Shown: positions 11,866 to 24,224, numbered from the stretch's first letter. The stretch: 64,000 bases of DNA from Ascaphus truei (GCA_036426205.1 CM071568.1:38592818-38656817); one strand, 5' to 3'. The notes: generated by a model not told the origin, from the sequence alone. Program-made: numbers and translations.

Positions 11866-12282
11866 TTAATTTCTGAATTCCCAGTGTTCTCTTTTGCTCG
11901 TTCTTGGCTGTGTGCATATATATGAAGTTTAGAAGATTTGTTTGTTTGTTTCTTAGAGTTGGTCAAATGCGCTAGAGTATATATTTCGGGGTAGTTACCA
12001 CAATGAAAAGAATATTAGTCATTTGCAGAATGGGCGTACATTTTGCTTTGATAGCAGTTTAACTTTTACATGTAAATGTTTTTCACCAGAATTTTTTTTT
12101 TAAAGAATATTGGCTTTAAAATTATTATATAAATGCTACAAAATTAGAATAAATACGTAACTTGGGAGACTGTCACAAGATGATTGCAAGGATGACATTA
12201 ATCTCAAAGATAAAGATCTACTGGAAATGTATTTGAAATGTATTATGCATGGACCACATACAGTATACTAGGGGAAAATGGC
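11866..12282. other. Unassigned AT-rich sequence
   Basis: No feature recognised. Confidence 0.5.
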
Positions 12283-12480
12283 CAGTGTTTCTCAACGGGG
12301 GTTCCTAGGAACCTTTTGGGTTCTGCGGGCATCTCTAAAGGGTTCCCTGCAATTATACTAAATACAGAGAAATTACAATGTATCTGATCTGAGATGCACC
12401 ACTAGAGAGGGATGGGGCTCGTTACAATGCCTCTGATCTCAGATGCGTTATTACAAAAAAAAAGTTTGAAAAACCCCTGC
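12283..12480. mobile_element. hAT-like MITE relic
   Basis: The left end CAGTGTTTCTCAAC resembles the inverse of the right end GTTTGAAAAACCCCTG, a pattern common in hAT elements. No clear 8-bp duplication remains, so the copy is old or the class is wrong. Confidence 0.4.
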
Positions 12481-13320
12481 TTTAGCCACTGCTTCAAGAT
12501 TTTAGAAAGTGTGATTGCCAATTGTCAGTGTTAAAAGGGACATCCTGTAGGGTCGTCATATATATTGTGATGCCCGCGCCACGTTGTAGCATCTTTAAGT
12601 GCCAGATTAATGCAGGAAACTTAGTATTTCTCTATATGGGGTTTATTTACAGGGATAAATAATACACTAACAGGCCCACCGTCCCTTTAAGTCAAAAGGA
12701 AATCATAAAACAAACTCCTACTCCTTTTAGGAGACTACCTATACAGTTGGCTTCAACCCTTACTACCTGGATGGACAGATAACCTGGTTACCACCCCAAA
12801 CAGGTACTATTATGTCTGAACATATAAAGTCTCTGAACACAGCAATAAAGGGTTTCGCTTATCTGTTACTCCAGGGTTTGGAGCAGACTTCCCCGCATCC
12901 GTGTGGCCTCCCGTCCTTCCTTCCTAGGGGTGCTCAGTCCCACGAGAGCTCAGAGAATCTTTCCTCTGTAAGTCAATGTTAAGGACAGGACATCCCCGCT
13001 TCGAGCACGGTCTCTCATACTTCCTGGGATTACTAATAAAGTCTGTTGTTCCCTACTCTTCTCTACTTTATCTTCAACATACACAAATATATATATAATT
13101 TTTTTTTACTTTTGTAGTTGATAAACAACGTAATTCCCCCTTTAGTATGTTAAAAGTATATAAAACTGTATAACAATAAACATTATTAGTTATTTTATTT
13201 TTAATGACTGTTAGGTGACCTTGTATAAAGAAAGCCCACAGTAACTAGAGAACAGGTTTAAGTAACAGTGAAAAATCCTACATTTCTGCTATTCATTGTG
13301 TGGTTTAATGCAAATTTAAA
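12481..13320. other. Unassigned, possible LTR-type repeat
   Basis: 12.54-13.07 kb has the non-random composition of a repeat but I could not find its termini or any coding part. The rest, to 13.32 kb, is AT-rich and featureless. Confidence 0.35.
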
Positions 13321-13361
13321 GTTAGTTTTTTTTTTTAAGTGAAACTTCTATGCTGGCACCT

Positions 13362-13433
13362 ACAGATGCAGCGGCCGTTATTCGAACATTTCACAGCTTT
13401 GTGAAATGTTCGAATAACGGCCGCTGTATCTGT
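13362..13433. repeat. Near-perfect 34-bp inverted repeat (hairpin)
   Basis: Arms 13,362-13,395 and 13,400-13,433 are complementary except for one G-T pair, separated by the 4-nt loop gctt. The arm includes gcggccgttattcgaac. An aagtgaaacttct motif 25 bp upstream links it to the MITE family that follows. Confidence 0.95.
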
Positions 13434-13605
13434 ACTATGTGAAAATTTCCCTTGGAGTAAATTGCCTTGTTGATGACGGAAGTGCACTCCTGGAAGTTAC
13501 ATCACTGCTGGCAGAAGAGGCCGTTATGGCAGCTAGCGCGGATTCGGAGGCCTCCCACGCTCTGCGCCCCTGCACAGTAGGCACTGGCGCTGTGCACATG
13601 CACCA

Positions 13606-13896
13606 CAGGCACAACACACACACACAGGCTCCTCAGACTCTCCTGTTCTTCTCCTTGGGGCAAAGCATGCACGTTCTAAGTCAAAGCATGTGCGTTCTAA
13701 GTCAAAGCATGCACGTTCTAAGTCAAAGCATGCGGGTTCTAAGTAAAAGCATGCGCGTTCTAAGTAAAAGCATGCGCGTTCTAAGTCAAACTTCTTTACA
13801 CTTTGGCACCATCACAAGTACAATTTCTGCAACAAAATTGTGACAAAACACAAAAGTTTCCCTTAAAATGCACGTGCTCGGCACACACACACACTG
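13606..13896 (+). mobile_element. MITE of the AAGTGAAACTTC family, copy 2, with expanded end
   Basis: The right part (13,791-13,896) matches copies 1 and 3: a cttcttt start, gacaaaacacaaaagtttcc and gtgctcggcacacacac. The left terminus has been amplified into a 21-bp tandem array, annotated separately. Confidence 0.7.
13665..13790 (+). repeat. 21-bp minisatellite derived from a MITE terminus, six units
   Basis: Six consecutive 21-bp units of the form gcatgcgcgttctaagtcaa with scattered changes. The unit is the terminal sequence of the surrounding MITE family, and the array runs directly into its interior. Confidence 0.9.
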
Positions 13897-14009
13897 TTTA
13901 AAAATCTTGTTATAGATACAAATGACATATAAGTATCCAATAAAGAATACAGTATTTTATTTGAAGCAAAAAAACAAAAAGTGTGTGAACAGCTCAGTTG
14001 AAAAAATAG

Positions 14010-14908
14010 GGAACGTAGAAAAAGAGTAGAGCACTGCCAACAAAAGAAAATCCAAAAAAAGGGCCTGGGGCAAAAATAATGATCATTTATTGGGCATATG
14101 AGCCAAAAAGGACAAACACATTTAAATTAAAAAAACTCTGACGCTTTCCACCGTTTGATAAAGCGCTCCACGGCGGGAAACGCATCAGAGTTTTTTTTAT
14201 ATTAGTGTGTTTGTCCTTTTTGGCTCATATGCCCAATAAATGATCATTATTTTTGCCCCAGCCCCTTTTTGGTTTTTTTGTTGGCAGTGCTCTACTCTTT
14301 TTCTACATTCCTGATTTTCTACTATAGTATAGCAGCACGCCACGGTACTACCATTGCGGATCAGCTGTTACCATCGAGAGGATTTCCTCTTCAAGCTGCC
14401 GAGTGGATTGGGTTCAGCCAGTGTGTAGCCGACAACCCAGCCCCTCACCTGCACCGGGAACGCAACACAGCTGACGGAGACATCACCGAGAAGTGGATCG
14501 TCTTCGTCCTTCAACCAGCAGCCACCACCCCCCCGACAGCAACGGACCGGTACATCACGGGATATCCATCTGGCACCCGGCAAGGCGGCGGGAGACTCTG
14601 CTTGCAGGTCTCTACTACCATCTGCTTGTCCACTCATACCGGGTTGCCGCACGTTCGGCTGAGGAGGTTTCTACCCCATCTGTCATCTGGGGGGGTGTGT
14701 GTACCATCGGCGTGGTTGGAACTTTTCCCCGGCTCTACACAGGTGAGGTGGGGGTGATTCAGGCCCACACACACCATCGGCTATACCCACGGGACACTCG
14801 GATAACGCTTTATCCTTCATACCGACTCACCCAGGCATTTTTTTCTGAGTACTTTATTGATAACCTTGCACATTTAGAGCACCACCTGGGGGTTACCCCC
14901 CTTTTTTC
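14010..14908 (+). mobile_element. Fold-back, hammerhead-like retroelement insertion (Penelope-like?)
   Basis: Flanked by an exact 15-bp duplication, cagttgaaaaaatag, at 13,995-14,009 and 14,909-14,923, so the boundaries are well supported. The first 290 bp (14,015-14,306) is a large inverted repeat with arms of about 110-120 bp. A degenerate hammerhead-like core lies in its loop. About 600 bp of non-coding tail follow; its open frames show no domain. The 603-bp insert at 21,140 has the same plan of inverted arms, then a tail, then a 15-bp duplication. Assignment to Penelope-like elements is an inference. Confidence 0.65.
14155..14181 (+). ncRNA. Degenerate hammerhead-like core in fold-back loop
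   Basis: TTGATAA (two changes from CTGANGA) is followed by agcgctccacggcgg and then GAAAC at 14,177. Flanking actctgacgc and gcatcagagt can pair as a third stem. The core changes make activity unlikely. Confidence 0.35.
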
Positions 14909-14923
14909 CAGTTGAAAAAATAG

Positions 14924-15462
14924 TGTCAAATAAATTCTCATGAAAGTGAAAGCAATGAACCCTGGGCCATATTGACTATATGTCCTGGGGTAGGTCTTAT
15001 AGGTGCAATCCCACAGTCAGCCAGCTGAATATCTTAGGGACCTCTGAATGTGGCAGTGTTAGTTAATCAAGTATTTTCTTTACCCTTATCACCACCTGTC
15101 CACATCTGAGAACCTGTGGAGGTGGAAAGGGGGACTCTGGCGGCTGTACAAGCACTTGCAGAATACCGTGACATGACACAAAAGGGAATAGCCAGAGGAA
15201 GGGATAGTTTTCAGATTTGAGGGAAAAAAAAGATACCATTCACACAGATGAGCCCCCAAAAAAGATGCCACTGGAATTCGTTCACTTTTGACCAATGAGA
15301 GATTGTCCCTGTGATTGGCTGTAAGGAACCTAAATGCACAACATAGTTTAACAAATCCATCCCTTTTTCTCATAAGCAGAACAAATCCTTTATTGCAATT
15401 CTTTGGACTAAAAAAGAAAGTGATAACAGCTACTATACGCTAATAATGGCACCCTATAAACA

Positions 15463-15503
<41 letters not shown>

Positions 15504-16633
15504 CAGTATATATATTTATTTATTTGGTAACCTCAAACAAACTGAACAGGTCTTTGGTATTCTTGGAACATGTAAGTGTAAGTAACGAGAAGCCACTGCA
15601 TATTTGCCAACAAGTCAACCTTAATTAGCTTTCTTTCCATTCCTTGACCGGCTAAACTAAGAGTTCCACACAAAATGTAGTGAATAGCAAGTTAAGATGC
15701 CATCATAAATATTGTGAATGCCAAGTGGAAACCATACATTGACAAAAATAATTTCCACAAGTAAGAGAAATATATTAGAAGCACAAGACTGAATGTTACA
15801 CTGTCTGACTAGGTTTTACTTCAGACAGCACAGAGTGCAGTTGATGTCTAATCACAAAATCTTTAAGTTGTGAAAATTGAAACTTCTGACCCTCAAAACT
15901 CCCCCAAATGCAAGTGCCAGAATGTCCAGTTGCAACACTGGTAATACTATGCCTTAAAATAGCAGCAACGACAGACATTTCATTATTTACACTTTAAAAC
16001 TAGGTCCGCAAAGTGGCTGTCATGACTTCTGACAATCAGAGCAAATGCACCTTGAATTATCTGGCTTTTATTAACTGGTTGATGAGATTGGGGCTCACAG
16101 AGATTACTATAACACTTAACTGTGCTGCCTTCATCACCAACACTTTAGTAAAGGTTATAGAAGCAGTGGCAATGCGAGGATCCATTTGTTTAAATGCCAG
16201 TTTGCCATTTCCAAAGGCTTTTTACAATTGAAAGATGATGTTTGGCATCTTTCAAAGCCACCAATGATGGTAGGTCTCATTTCCAGACAGGGGTCTGCTG
16301 CATTTCAACTTCCTCTTCTTGGTGAATTAATTCAGAAACTTGGTCTAATACCAGAAAAAAGGTCTAAAACAAGGAAAAAGGAACCATCTGCTTTTGGTAC
16401 CAAGGTGAGATGAGAATAAACACCTTTGCTTCTTTGGTTGACTGGAGCATTTACAATTACTTTGTACTGCTGGTATTTTGGCATTTACCTTGTTTGCAGG
16501 AAGTTGAGAATCCCCATAATAAGAATGACCTAGTTTTAAAAGAAAATCTAGCCGTAGCCCCTTCACAAGAGACAAACCCAGACCAGTTATACTGTAGATT
16601 GGACAAAATTGATTCCTAAGAATAAGGGAGTTT
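14924..16633. other. Unassigned region with one GT microsatellite
   Basis: Mostly featureless. The stretch 16,186-16,413 reads open on the plus strand with a protein-like composition and a possible GT donor after it, but I do not recognise the protein and no companion exons were found. Confidence 0.4.
15465..15500 (+). repeat. (GT)n microsatellite
   Basis: Eighteen uninterrupted GT units. Confidence 0.95.
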
Positions 16634-16819
16634 AATTAGATTATAAGATTCCCAGAGCAGGGACTCCTCTTCCAAAATGTTACTTTTATGTCTGAAGCAC
16701 TTATTCCCATGATCTGTTATTTGTATTATTTGTTATTTATATGATTGTCACGTGTAGTACTAATGTGAAGCGCTATGTACACTAATGGCGCTATATAAAT
16801 AAAGACATACATACATACA
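16634..16819 (+). mobile_element. LINE/SINE 3' end with (ACAT)n tail
   Basis: Ends in gtgaagcgctatgtacacta, then ggcgctatataaataaag and a short catacatacatac tail. This is the layout of a LINE- or SINE-type 3' terminus with a microsatellite tail. The family was not determined. Confidence 0.55.
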
Positions 16820-18262
16820 ATGGAGAAGCCAGCCAATCTGTGATTCAGATCTGAAGACCATCTGTGTGCTCATTTAAAGCTTCTGTGTGCTCATTTAAAG
16901 CTGCTGTGTCTCACTGAAATTACGGTCCTTTTGGACAGTCCTGTAAGTGCCATCAGTGGTTAGTCTTCCCTCTCCTAGCATTATTCTTTTTGAACTGGTA
17001 TATCTATACAATTCTATTTTATACTCTCCAGTGACTCAATTAAATGTTTGATAAAAGAATGGGAATTGAAGGAATGCAACATTTTCTGCTGACCCCTGAT
17101 TAGATACTGCTTCATACATATCTTATGGCTGAAATGGCCACAATTAGATCACAAACATTGGCTAACATGAGCAAAACTTTCAAGTAACAGCAAACTCCCC
17201 AGGTCCACTCTATGAACCTGTCATGTTCTCTCTTCAGGGGGTGCAGGATATCCAGTCTCACGGACATTAACTATTCATAATACCGTTGGCCCAAACACTA
17301 TAGAAAAGGAACATAAGCCACTTAATTATTTTGGCATGTTTTACTTTCATAGGCAAAGTTTTTAATATGTGATCCTTCTTAAGCACATTACAGGCACACT
17401 GTAATTCCCAACTTGATGTATACATTCACGTGAATTTGAATATGGCTTTGGTTCCATAAAACACAAATGATTAAGTAATTACCAAAGAACATTCAAGCAA
17501 AAGACTTGGAATGTAAGATTTAATAATGGCAATTTTCTAATAGAATTATGTGGATTATTATTTTTCTTAAATCAGTCTACACAGCAACACTGTAGAAATA
17601 TCAAATAAACAGAAATCTAATATTTGGCAACAGAAAAGGACCACTTGGCCCTCCTCGTCTGCCCATTTCCCAGTGTCTGCTGTAAAACCCCACACCCTAT
17701 TTGAACCTTGGTTTTGTTTTGTATTTAGGATAGCTCTAGGTCTACCCCAAGCGTGTTTTAACTCCTTTACCAATTATTTGGGAGGCTTTTTCATGAATCC
17801 AGCACCCTTTCCACGATAAAGTATTCTGCCATTTCACCACCCATGTGATGATATAACAATTATATTCCTATTTCGTTCTTCTTTATGGAACAAGAGATAC
17901 TTTTTCGTACTATTGCCATTGGACCTGTATCAGCCGTATTTGCTTTTGGACGTGTTGGGAATGTTAGAAATAGTTAAAAATGCACCAATAGTAATAAATG
18001 TAACAGTGAATAACGCTTATCTCAGATGCCTGGCTAATTTATTTGTTTAAAGAATATAGTGCACTTAGAACCTACCATGGTGGTAATAAGAAAACCGCAG
18101 TCAAATGTACATTTAGCAATTAAATCAGAAATTAGGATTTTTGGTGTACATGTCTACTCGCATGTATATGCATGATTTTCATGGTGCTAAATAAATAACG
18201 GGCAGATGCAAACTGGATTTTTAGTAATATAGATATTGTTCTGCTCAGTTCCTTTTTATACC
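16820..18262. other. Unassigned AT-rich sequence
   Basis: No gene or repeat recognised before the L1 insertion. Confidence 0.5.
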
Positions 18263-19147
18263 AAGTTTGCATTTTTTTTTTTTTAAACTTCAATTTTTTA
18301 TTGAAAAGACATACATAACAGGTAATATATCCAATCACATAGACAGTTTCTCTTAAGACATAAGCTATACTAACATCTAATATCTGATGATTAATATTTG
18401 CACACATATCTTTCGTATGTCTTGTTATTCTTACAAAGCGACAATAACATACTGCAAAGTAAAGATACAATAAAATAACTCAGGAAGGAGAGGGGCAGGA
18501 AAGACGAAGGAGGGTAGGGAGGGGGGGATGGGCGTACGTCCTCTCGAACGTCTCCCGGTCTTTGGGCTTGCTCTAACAGAGTAAGGGATAGATCCTCATT
18601 CTTGTTTCATCGTTTTGGCTTCTGCCATTGCCTGTCTAGTACTCTACAACTATAGCTATCCTGATCTTGTCGGAACCCGTAGTCCGTCAGTCAAACGAGA
18701 ACGCATCTCTGATTATTAATGCCAAATTGTGTGGATCTCTACCCCTGGGATATCTGTCTGTGCCAACCATGGTAACCAGACTTTTAGAAAGTTGACGCCA
18801 GTGTCGTTAACCAGACTCGTTAACTTTTCCATCGGGCACACGTACCAAATTCTATTCCGAATAGTGGGGATATTTGGGATTTCAGATTGCTTCCACCGTG
18901 CTGCGATCTCGCATCTCGTCGCCGTTGCAAAATGTGCAACTAATTTATTTGTGGCTTTAGATAGACCCGGTAATGGTCTGTTCAGCAGAAACAACCACAG
19001 ATCCGGGGGAATTGTGAGGTCAAAAATCCTCTGAATCCAATTTCTAATTTCTTCCCAAAGTGGCGCTATCCGAGGACAAGACCATAGCATGTGAAGCAGG
19101 TCGGCCGATTCTCCACACTGTCGTGGGCACAGCGGGGAGTATCCTGG

Positions 19148-20239
19148 TGTAAGGAATCCGCTCCGCGGTTTACTGGTTGCCTTACCTTGCAGACTGTGCA
19201 GTCCTGGAGCATCTCTCCTGATGTTTGCTGCAGCCTGGATTCACTCACCAAAGCAATACACACTCCCTCTGGTATCTACTGCAGCTGTGCAGCCTATCAC
19301 TGCAACCTAGATTTGCATTCATTCATTGGAGCAGTACCTTCACACCCCCCTCCGGGGATTGGCCCGCTGGCCTTTAAGTACTGTCTTCCCATAATGCTCC
19401 CTGCCAAGCATAGTCCTAACTGGATGTCTACTGTTTTGCCACAAGCCCTCGCTTGTTCTCCTATGCTGATACCAGGTTCCGCCCTGCGTCCTTCAGCTTC
19501 CTTCAAGCCGCTTGTTCTCCTATGCTGATACCAGGTTCCGCCCTGCGTCCTTCAGCTCCCTTCAAGCCGCTTGTTCTCCTATGCTGATACGGAGGTTCCG
19601 CCCTGCGTCCTTCAGCTTCCTTCAAGTTCCCGCTTGTTCTCCTGCGCTGAAGCAAAGGTATCCCCTATGTCTTCAGCTTCCTGCTTTCCTGCACTGAGGC
19701 AAAGGTATCCCCCGCGCCCTTCAGTCTCCTGATTCCTGCACTGTAGCGGAGGTTTCCCTGTGGATCTTCAGCTTCCTGGTTCCTGGGGCCTACTCTTTCC
19801 CTAATCTAGAGAGGCCGTGTCCTGGTTCCTACGCTGTTACAGAGGATTCCCCAGCCGCTCAGGACTCTTGCGCTGTAGCACTGGTGCACCCGTGCAGCAA
19901 AGCGGTGTGCTATTCTGGTCTGCCTACCATCTCCTGTGACCAGTACCATGGGCCATGGTCGTCGCTCGCGCAGAGGCCAACCCCGCGCTCCTAAGCTGAA
20001 GCGGGGCTCTCCTGACTACCTGTTGCCGAACTCTTGCCTGAACAATGGTTATCCTGATATCTCCTGTCCTGACCCTGGCTTGTACAACGACGACGCTGTC
20101 TTCTCCTTTCCTGATCCTGCTACGTTTGACAACGAACTGCGCAATCCGGATCAGCCTGCGCGGTCTCAGGTCGGTGCTTTTACAACCCCACCTCAGCCTC
20201 GCGGTCCGACCCTGGTTTGTGGCGAGCAGAACCCTGACA
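19148..20239 (+). mobile_element. Solo LTR inserted in L1 ORF2
   Basis: Begins TGTAAGGAATCCGC and ends AACCCTGACA, with an exact 5-bp duplication CCTGG at 19,143-19,147 and 20,240-20,244. The L1 protein reads through once the insert is ignored (FVPG then YSPLCPRQCGESAD). No gag, pol or second LTR is present, so it is a solo LTR of 1,092 bp. It contains a 59-63 bp minisatellite. Confidence 0.9.
19450..19690 (+). repeat. 59-63 bp minisatellite inside the LTR
   Basis: Four tandem units beginning cgcttgttctcct at 19,450, 19,509, 19,568 and 19,631. Each contains ggttccgccctgcgtcctt or a variant, and a partial unit follows. Tandem repeats are common in the U3 part of LTRs. Confidence 0.85.
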
Positions 20240-21139
20240 CCTGGCACAAACCTTGATAATTTTAGTGGGGTGAGGTACCACCTCATTAGGACTTTGTATG
20301 CGTTCTTTTAACATGACACAGATCGAGCTTTTTGCTGTCGCCTCATATATAGCTACCCATCCCTCCTCTTCGAGTTGCTCCCCTAGATCCGTCTCCCACT
20401 GTGTCCTATATGTCAGTGTTTGTTGGTGTGCGTGCCCAGAACCGACCACTTCTCCATATATCTGCGATATGAGTCCCTTAGTGTCTACTTCTGCTAGACA
20501 GAGCTTCTCAAATGTAGTCAATGGGGGATGGGGGGAATGTTTGTTATAAAATGCTCTGAGCTGGAGGTATCTAAAAAATTCGGAGTGCGGGATCTCTTTG
20601 TTTAATCTAATTTGCTCAAATGATTTAATCTTGTTATTTCCCTCCAGATCTTTAAAACGCCCATATCCGTACCGTTTCCAACCTTCTGCGGCGCCCTCTG
20701 ACAACCCAGGCGCAAAATCCGGATTTCCCCATAATGGTGTCATTAATAAGTTTTTAGTCGTTAGAGAGTTTCTAAATTTGGTGGCCTTCCAAACAGATAA
20801 TGAGTTGGTCATCGAGGAGAGCGGCAGGAACGCTGTCTTTAGCGCTTTTTTAGGTAACCAGATTAGATCGTTTAACTCCAATGGGGAGCAAACTGCTTTT
20901 TCTAGATCTACCCATCTTTTCAATGCTGGGTTAGACTGCCATTGAGTAATTTGGCATAATTGTGCCGCGTAGTAATAGGAGAGCAAACAAGGTACTGCTA
21001 GTCCCCCTGTCCGTGTGGGTCTTTTAATAATTGTCTTATTTACTCTCGGTTTTTTACCTCCCCATATGGAGCTGGAGATTTCAGACTGAAGTGAGAGTAG
21101 GTCCTTCAGTCTCAGTGGCACTGGTAGCGTCTGAAATAG

Positions 21140-21742
21140 TATGAGAACAGAAAGCGCACACTTCTTGGTGCAATAACGTTTTTACTAGATTAATGAGACA
21201 AACAAACAAATAGTGGTAATACACTCACAAACATCCGAATAAAATAAGCAATTAGCCGTAGTTCACAGATCCGCGCTGGAGATATGCAGAGTTGTCCTCA
21301 CGGGGCGATACTCCGCCTGTTGCTGCAGCGCGTCTGCTGCTTGCTTCTGCCTTTCCGGTATTGGGGGGTTCCTGCAGTCTCTCGTGACGCCTCCGTAGTG
21401 CGTCACCATGTAACCCCGCCAGGGTTGCTGCAACGCCGTACGGAGGTTACATGGTGAAGTGTGCGCTTTCTGTTCTTCTCATCCTATTTAGTTATCATTG
21501 AAGTGCTGGGTTAGCACTTCCAACTGAGGGAGCGGCACCTTCCTGGAACTTTGTTTTTTGGACTGTTTCTGGCAACAGATTGGACTCTAAGGTTGTATTT
21601 AACCCCTTAGGGGCCAACCCAAGAACATTTATACATTCATATTTGCTTGCTGTTAAGCACCTGTAGCTGAACTGTATGTATTGTGATTATTTAACACACT
21701 TATTCACGTAGTTTTGAGTTCTCCAGCTTAGATACATTTTTA
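21140..21742. mobile_element. 603-bp insertion with 15-bp target duplication and inverted arms
   Basis: Exact duplication tagcgtctgaaatag at 21,125-21,139 and 21,743-21,757. The 5' part has inverted arms agaacagaaagcgcacactt (from 21,143) and aagtgtgcgctttctgttct (to about 21,477). About 260 bp of tail follow. A second internal stem, tcaccatgtaacc/ggttacatggtga, lies between. No protein-coding sequence. Architecture matches the insertion at 14,010-14,908. Confidence 0.75.
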
Positions 21743-24224
21743 TAGCGTCTGAAATAGGTAAAGGATACGCGGGAGGATGTTCATTTTTTCGCTATGTATC
21801 CTACCTATCCAGGAGATTCTATGGGACATCCACTTTTTTATATCGCTCTTCAGAGTCCGAATCAGCTTTGGATAATTTGCGTTATATATACTTTTAGGAT
21901 TATTAGTGATGTGGGTTCCCAGGTATTTGATGCTGCTTTGCTACCAGTTAAAATTTAAATTTAGACTTATTATTTATTTCTACATCTTTTGGGAGGCTTA
22001 CAGTATATTTAGGGCCTCTGATTGGCTTGATTGATCTTAAAGCCAGAAATTTTATTAAAACAGGTCAAACAAGTTTGGGAGGGAGGTCAAAGGTTTTGAC
22101 ACCAGCAACAGAATATCGTCCGCGTATAAGGCTATTTTATGGGATTGTGAATGGATAGTAAGCCCGGTGATATCCGGGTTGCTACGTATTTGTGCTGCTA
22201 AGGGCTCCATACAGAGGGCAAACAGGAGGGGAGATAGGGGTCACCCCTGTCTGGTGCCACTTTTAATTTTAAATGGATCTGATGGGAAGCCCTGATGGAT
22301 AACCCTCGCTGTTGGGCCTGAGTAAAGCACTAGAATTGCCTCACTCACCCGCTCCCCAAAACTGAAGGCTCCCAGCGTTGTTTTCTGGTATTGCCAGTCA
22401 ATCCTGTCAAAAGCTTTTTCTGCATCCAGACTTAACAACATAACTTTTAACTTTTTGGAATTGGCTAATTCTATAAGATCAATAATTCGTCGGTTATTGT
22501 CCGCTGCTTGTCTGTTTTTAATAAAACCGACTTGATCTGGATGTATAAGTCTGGGCAGGATATGACTCAATCTATTGGCCAGTAATTTGGTGTATATTTT
22601 GATGTCTGTATTGATTAGGGAAATTGGCCTATAGCTTTTACAGTCCAGCGGATCTTTTCCTCATTTGTATATTAAGGATATAGACGCCTGTAGCATCCGT
22701 TCTGGGAACGGGGCTCCCGCTAAAACAGCATTGAATATTCGGAGCAACCACGGGGCTAGTAACTTGCAAATTTTTTATAAAATAGCACTGAGAAACCATC
22801 TGGGCCCGGGTCTTTTGATGGTTTTAGGTCTTTAATGACCTGTAGTATTTCTTCCATTGTGAAATCTGCTCCCATGACCTCCCTGTCCACCTCGCCCAAA
22901 CCCGTCAGGTTTGAACTTGCCAGGAAATCTCCCAAAGCTTGTTCAGTTGTTTGATTATGTGCCACCTTCTCCCCATTATAGAGATTCTCATAGAACCTAC
23001 TGAATTCTTCTACTATATTTTTGGGGTTAGCTGTCGTTGTCCCTGATTTTGATCGAATTGCCTGGATATTAAAGCTTGCTTGCATGTTTTTTAATTTTCT
23101 AGCCAGCATGGTATCTGGTCTGTTCGCTTTTTCATAAAATTTCCTCTTTGACCAACTCAGGGAATTATCTGCCTGGGAGGTTAGGAGCATGTTCAGTTCA
23201 ATCTTGGTATCTTTTAGTTCTTTTAGGATCTGCGGGTCACCCCTTTTTTTACGAGAGTCCAGAAGGGAGTGTAATTTAGATTGAAGTGCAACAATTTTGG
23301 CGTCCCTCTCCCTTTTTCTCCTGGCCGCCACTCCAATTAGTGTGCCTCTTAGGGTTGCCTTGTGTGCCTCCCAGAGCGTAAACTGGGATTCCACAGAGCC
23401 ACTATTTAACCGAAAATACTGATCAATCTCCTTACTTATAAAATCATGTATCTCTGGGATCTTTAAGATAGACTCATTGAGTTTCCAGTTTGCACCTGGT
23501 GTGTCTGATCTAATTTGGTCGCACCGCAGCTCTATCGGTGCATGGTCTGACCATGAAATATCATGGATCCCTGCTTGGGAGACCCTAGGGACCAGTCTAC
23601 TAGAAATGAAAAAGTAGTCGATTCTGCTATATGTATCGTGCGGGTGTGAATAAAAAGTGAAGTTTTTCTCTGTGGGATGAAGTTCCCACCAGATGTCAAC
23701 TAGCTGGTTCTGTTTTAAGCCCGTCTTAACCGGTTCCAATACCTTTTTGTTGTTGGTTCTGGATGTGCCAGTTCTGTCCATCCCCGGGCTCAATGCTAAA
23801 TTGAAGTCTCCTGCAATTATAATTTGCCCTCTGGCTATTCTACTTAATGTTTGAAAGAAGGCCGCAAAAAACCCTGGGTCTTGTTCACAGGGGGCATAAA
23901 TTGATGCAAGTGTAATGATTTGTTCTTGTATGGTACCCACGACTATTATAAATCTACCTTCCGTCTCTTTTGACTGTCTAAGTTACGAAGGGAACTCTAT
24001 TGTGTACAAGTATGGCTACGCCCTTTTTTTCCCCCCGAGAACGACGCCAGATAGAACTGCGAGAACTGCTTATCTAGGAATTTTGGGGCACTATTAATTC
24101 TGAAATGGGTCTCTTGAATCATGATAATATCCACGTGTTTCCTTTTATAGTCTGTGAATGCTACTTTTCGTTTGTTTGGGCTATTAAACCCCTTAACATT
24201 ATGGGACAGGATATTAATGGCCAT

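Larger units (their letters stand above)
18716..24224 (-). pseudogene. L1/Tx1 ORF2 pseudogene (endonuclease-reverse transcriptase)
   Basis: ORF2p would nick target DNA and copy the element's RNA. The endonuclease starts at 24,224 (ILSHNVKGFNSPNKRK, IQETH). After a frameshift near 23,995 it continues with IIAGDFNLAL, YSRIDYFF and SWSDHAPIELRCDQ. RT follows: LKPSKDPGPDGFSVLFYKKF (about 22.8 kb), LSLDAEKAFDRIDW (22.43 kb) and SGTRQG, then a stop where a Cys is expected (about 22,240), PLSPLLFALCMEPL and an intact YADD (about 22.13 kb). The C-terminal part is 21,121-20,245, then 19,142-18,716 (LLHMLWSCPRIAPLWEE) beyond the LTR. Frameshifts near 23,995, 22,750 and 20,290, the stop and two insertions make it non-functional. 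Confidence 0.9.

Noticed and set aside
13665..13790. Regular tandem units, considered as a CRISPR-like array
   Set aside because: Units are contiguous with no spacers, and this is vertebrate DNA.
14269..14757. 162-codon open frame in the tail of the fold-back insertion
   Set aside because: Starts inside the inverted arm and shows no RT, GIY-YIG or other motif.
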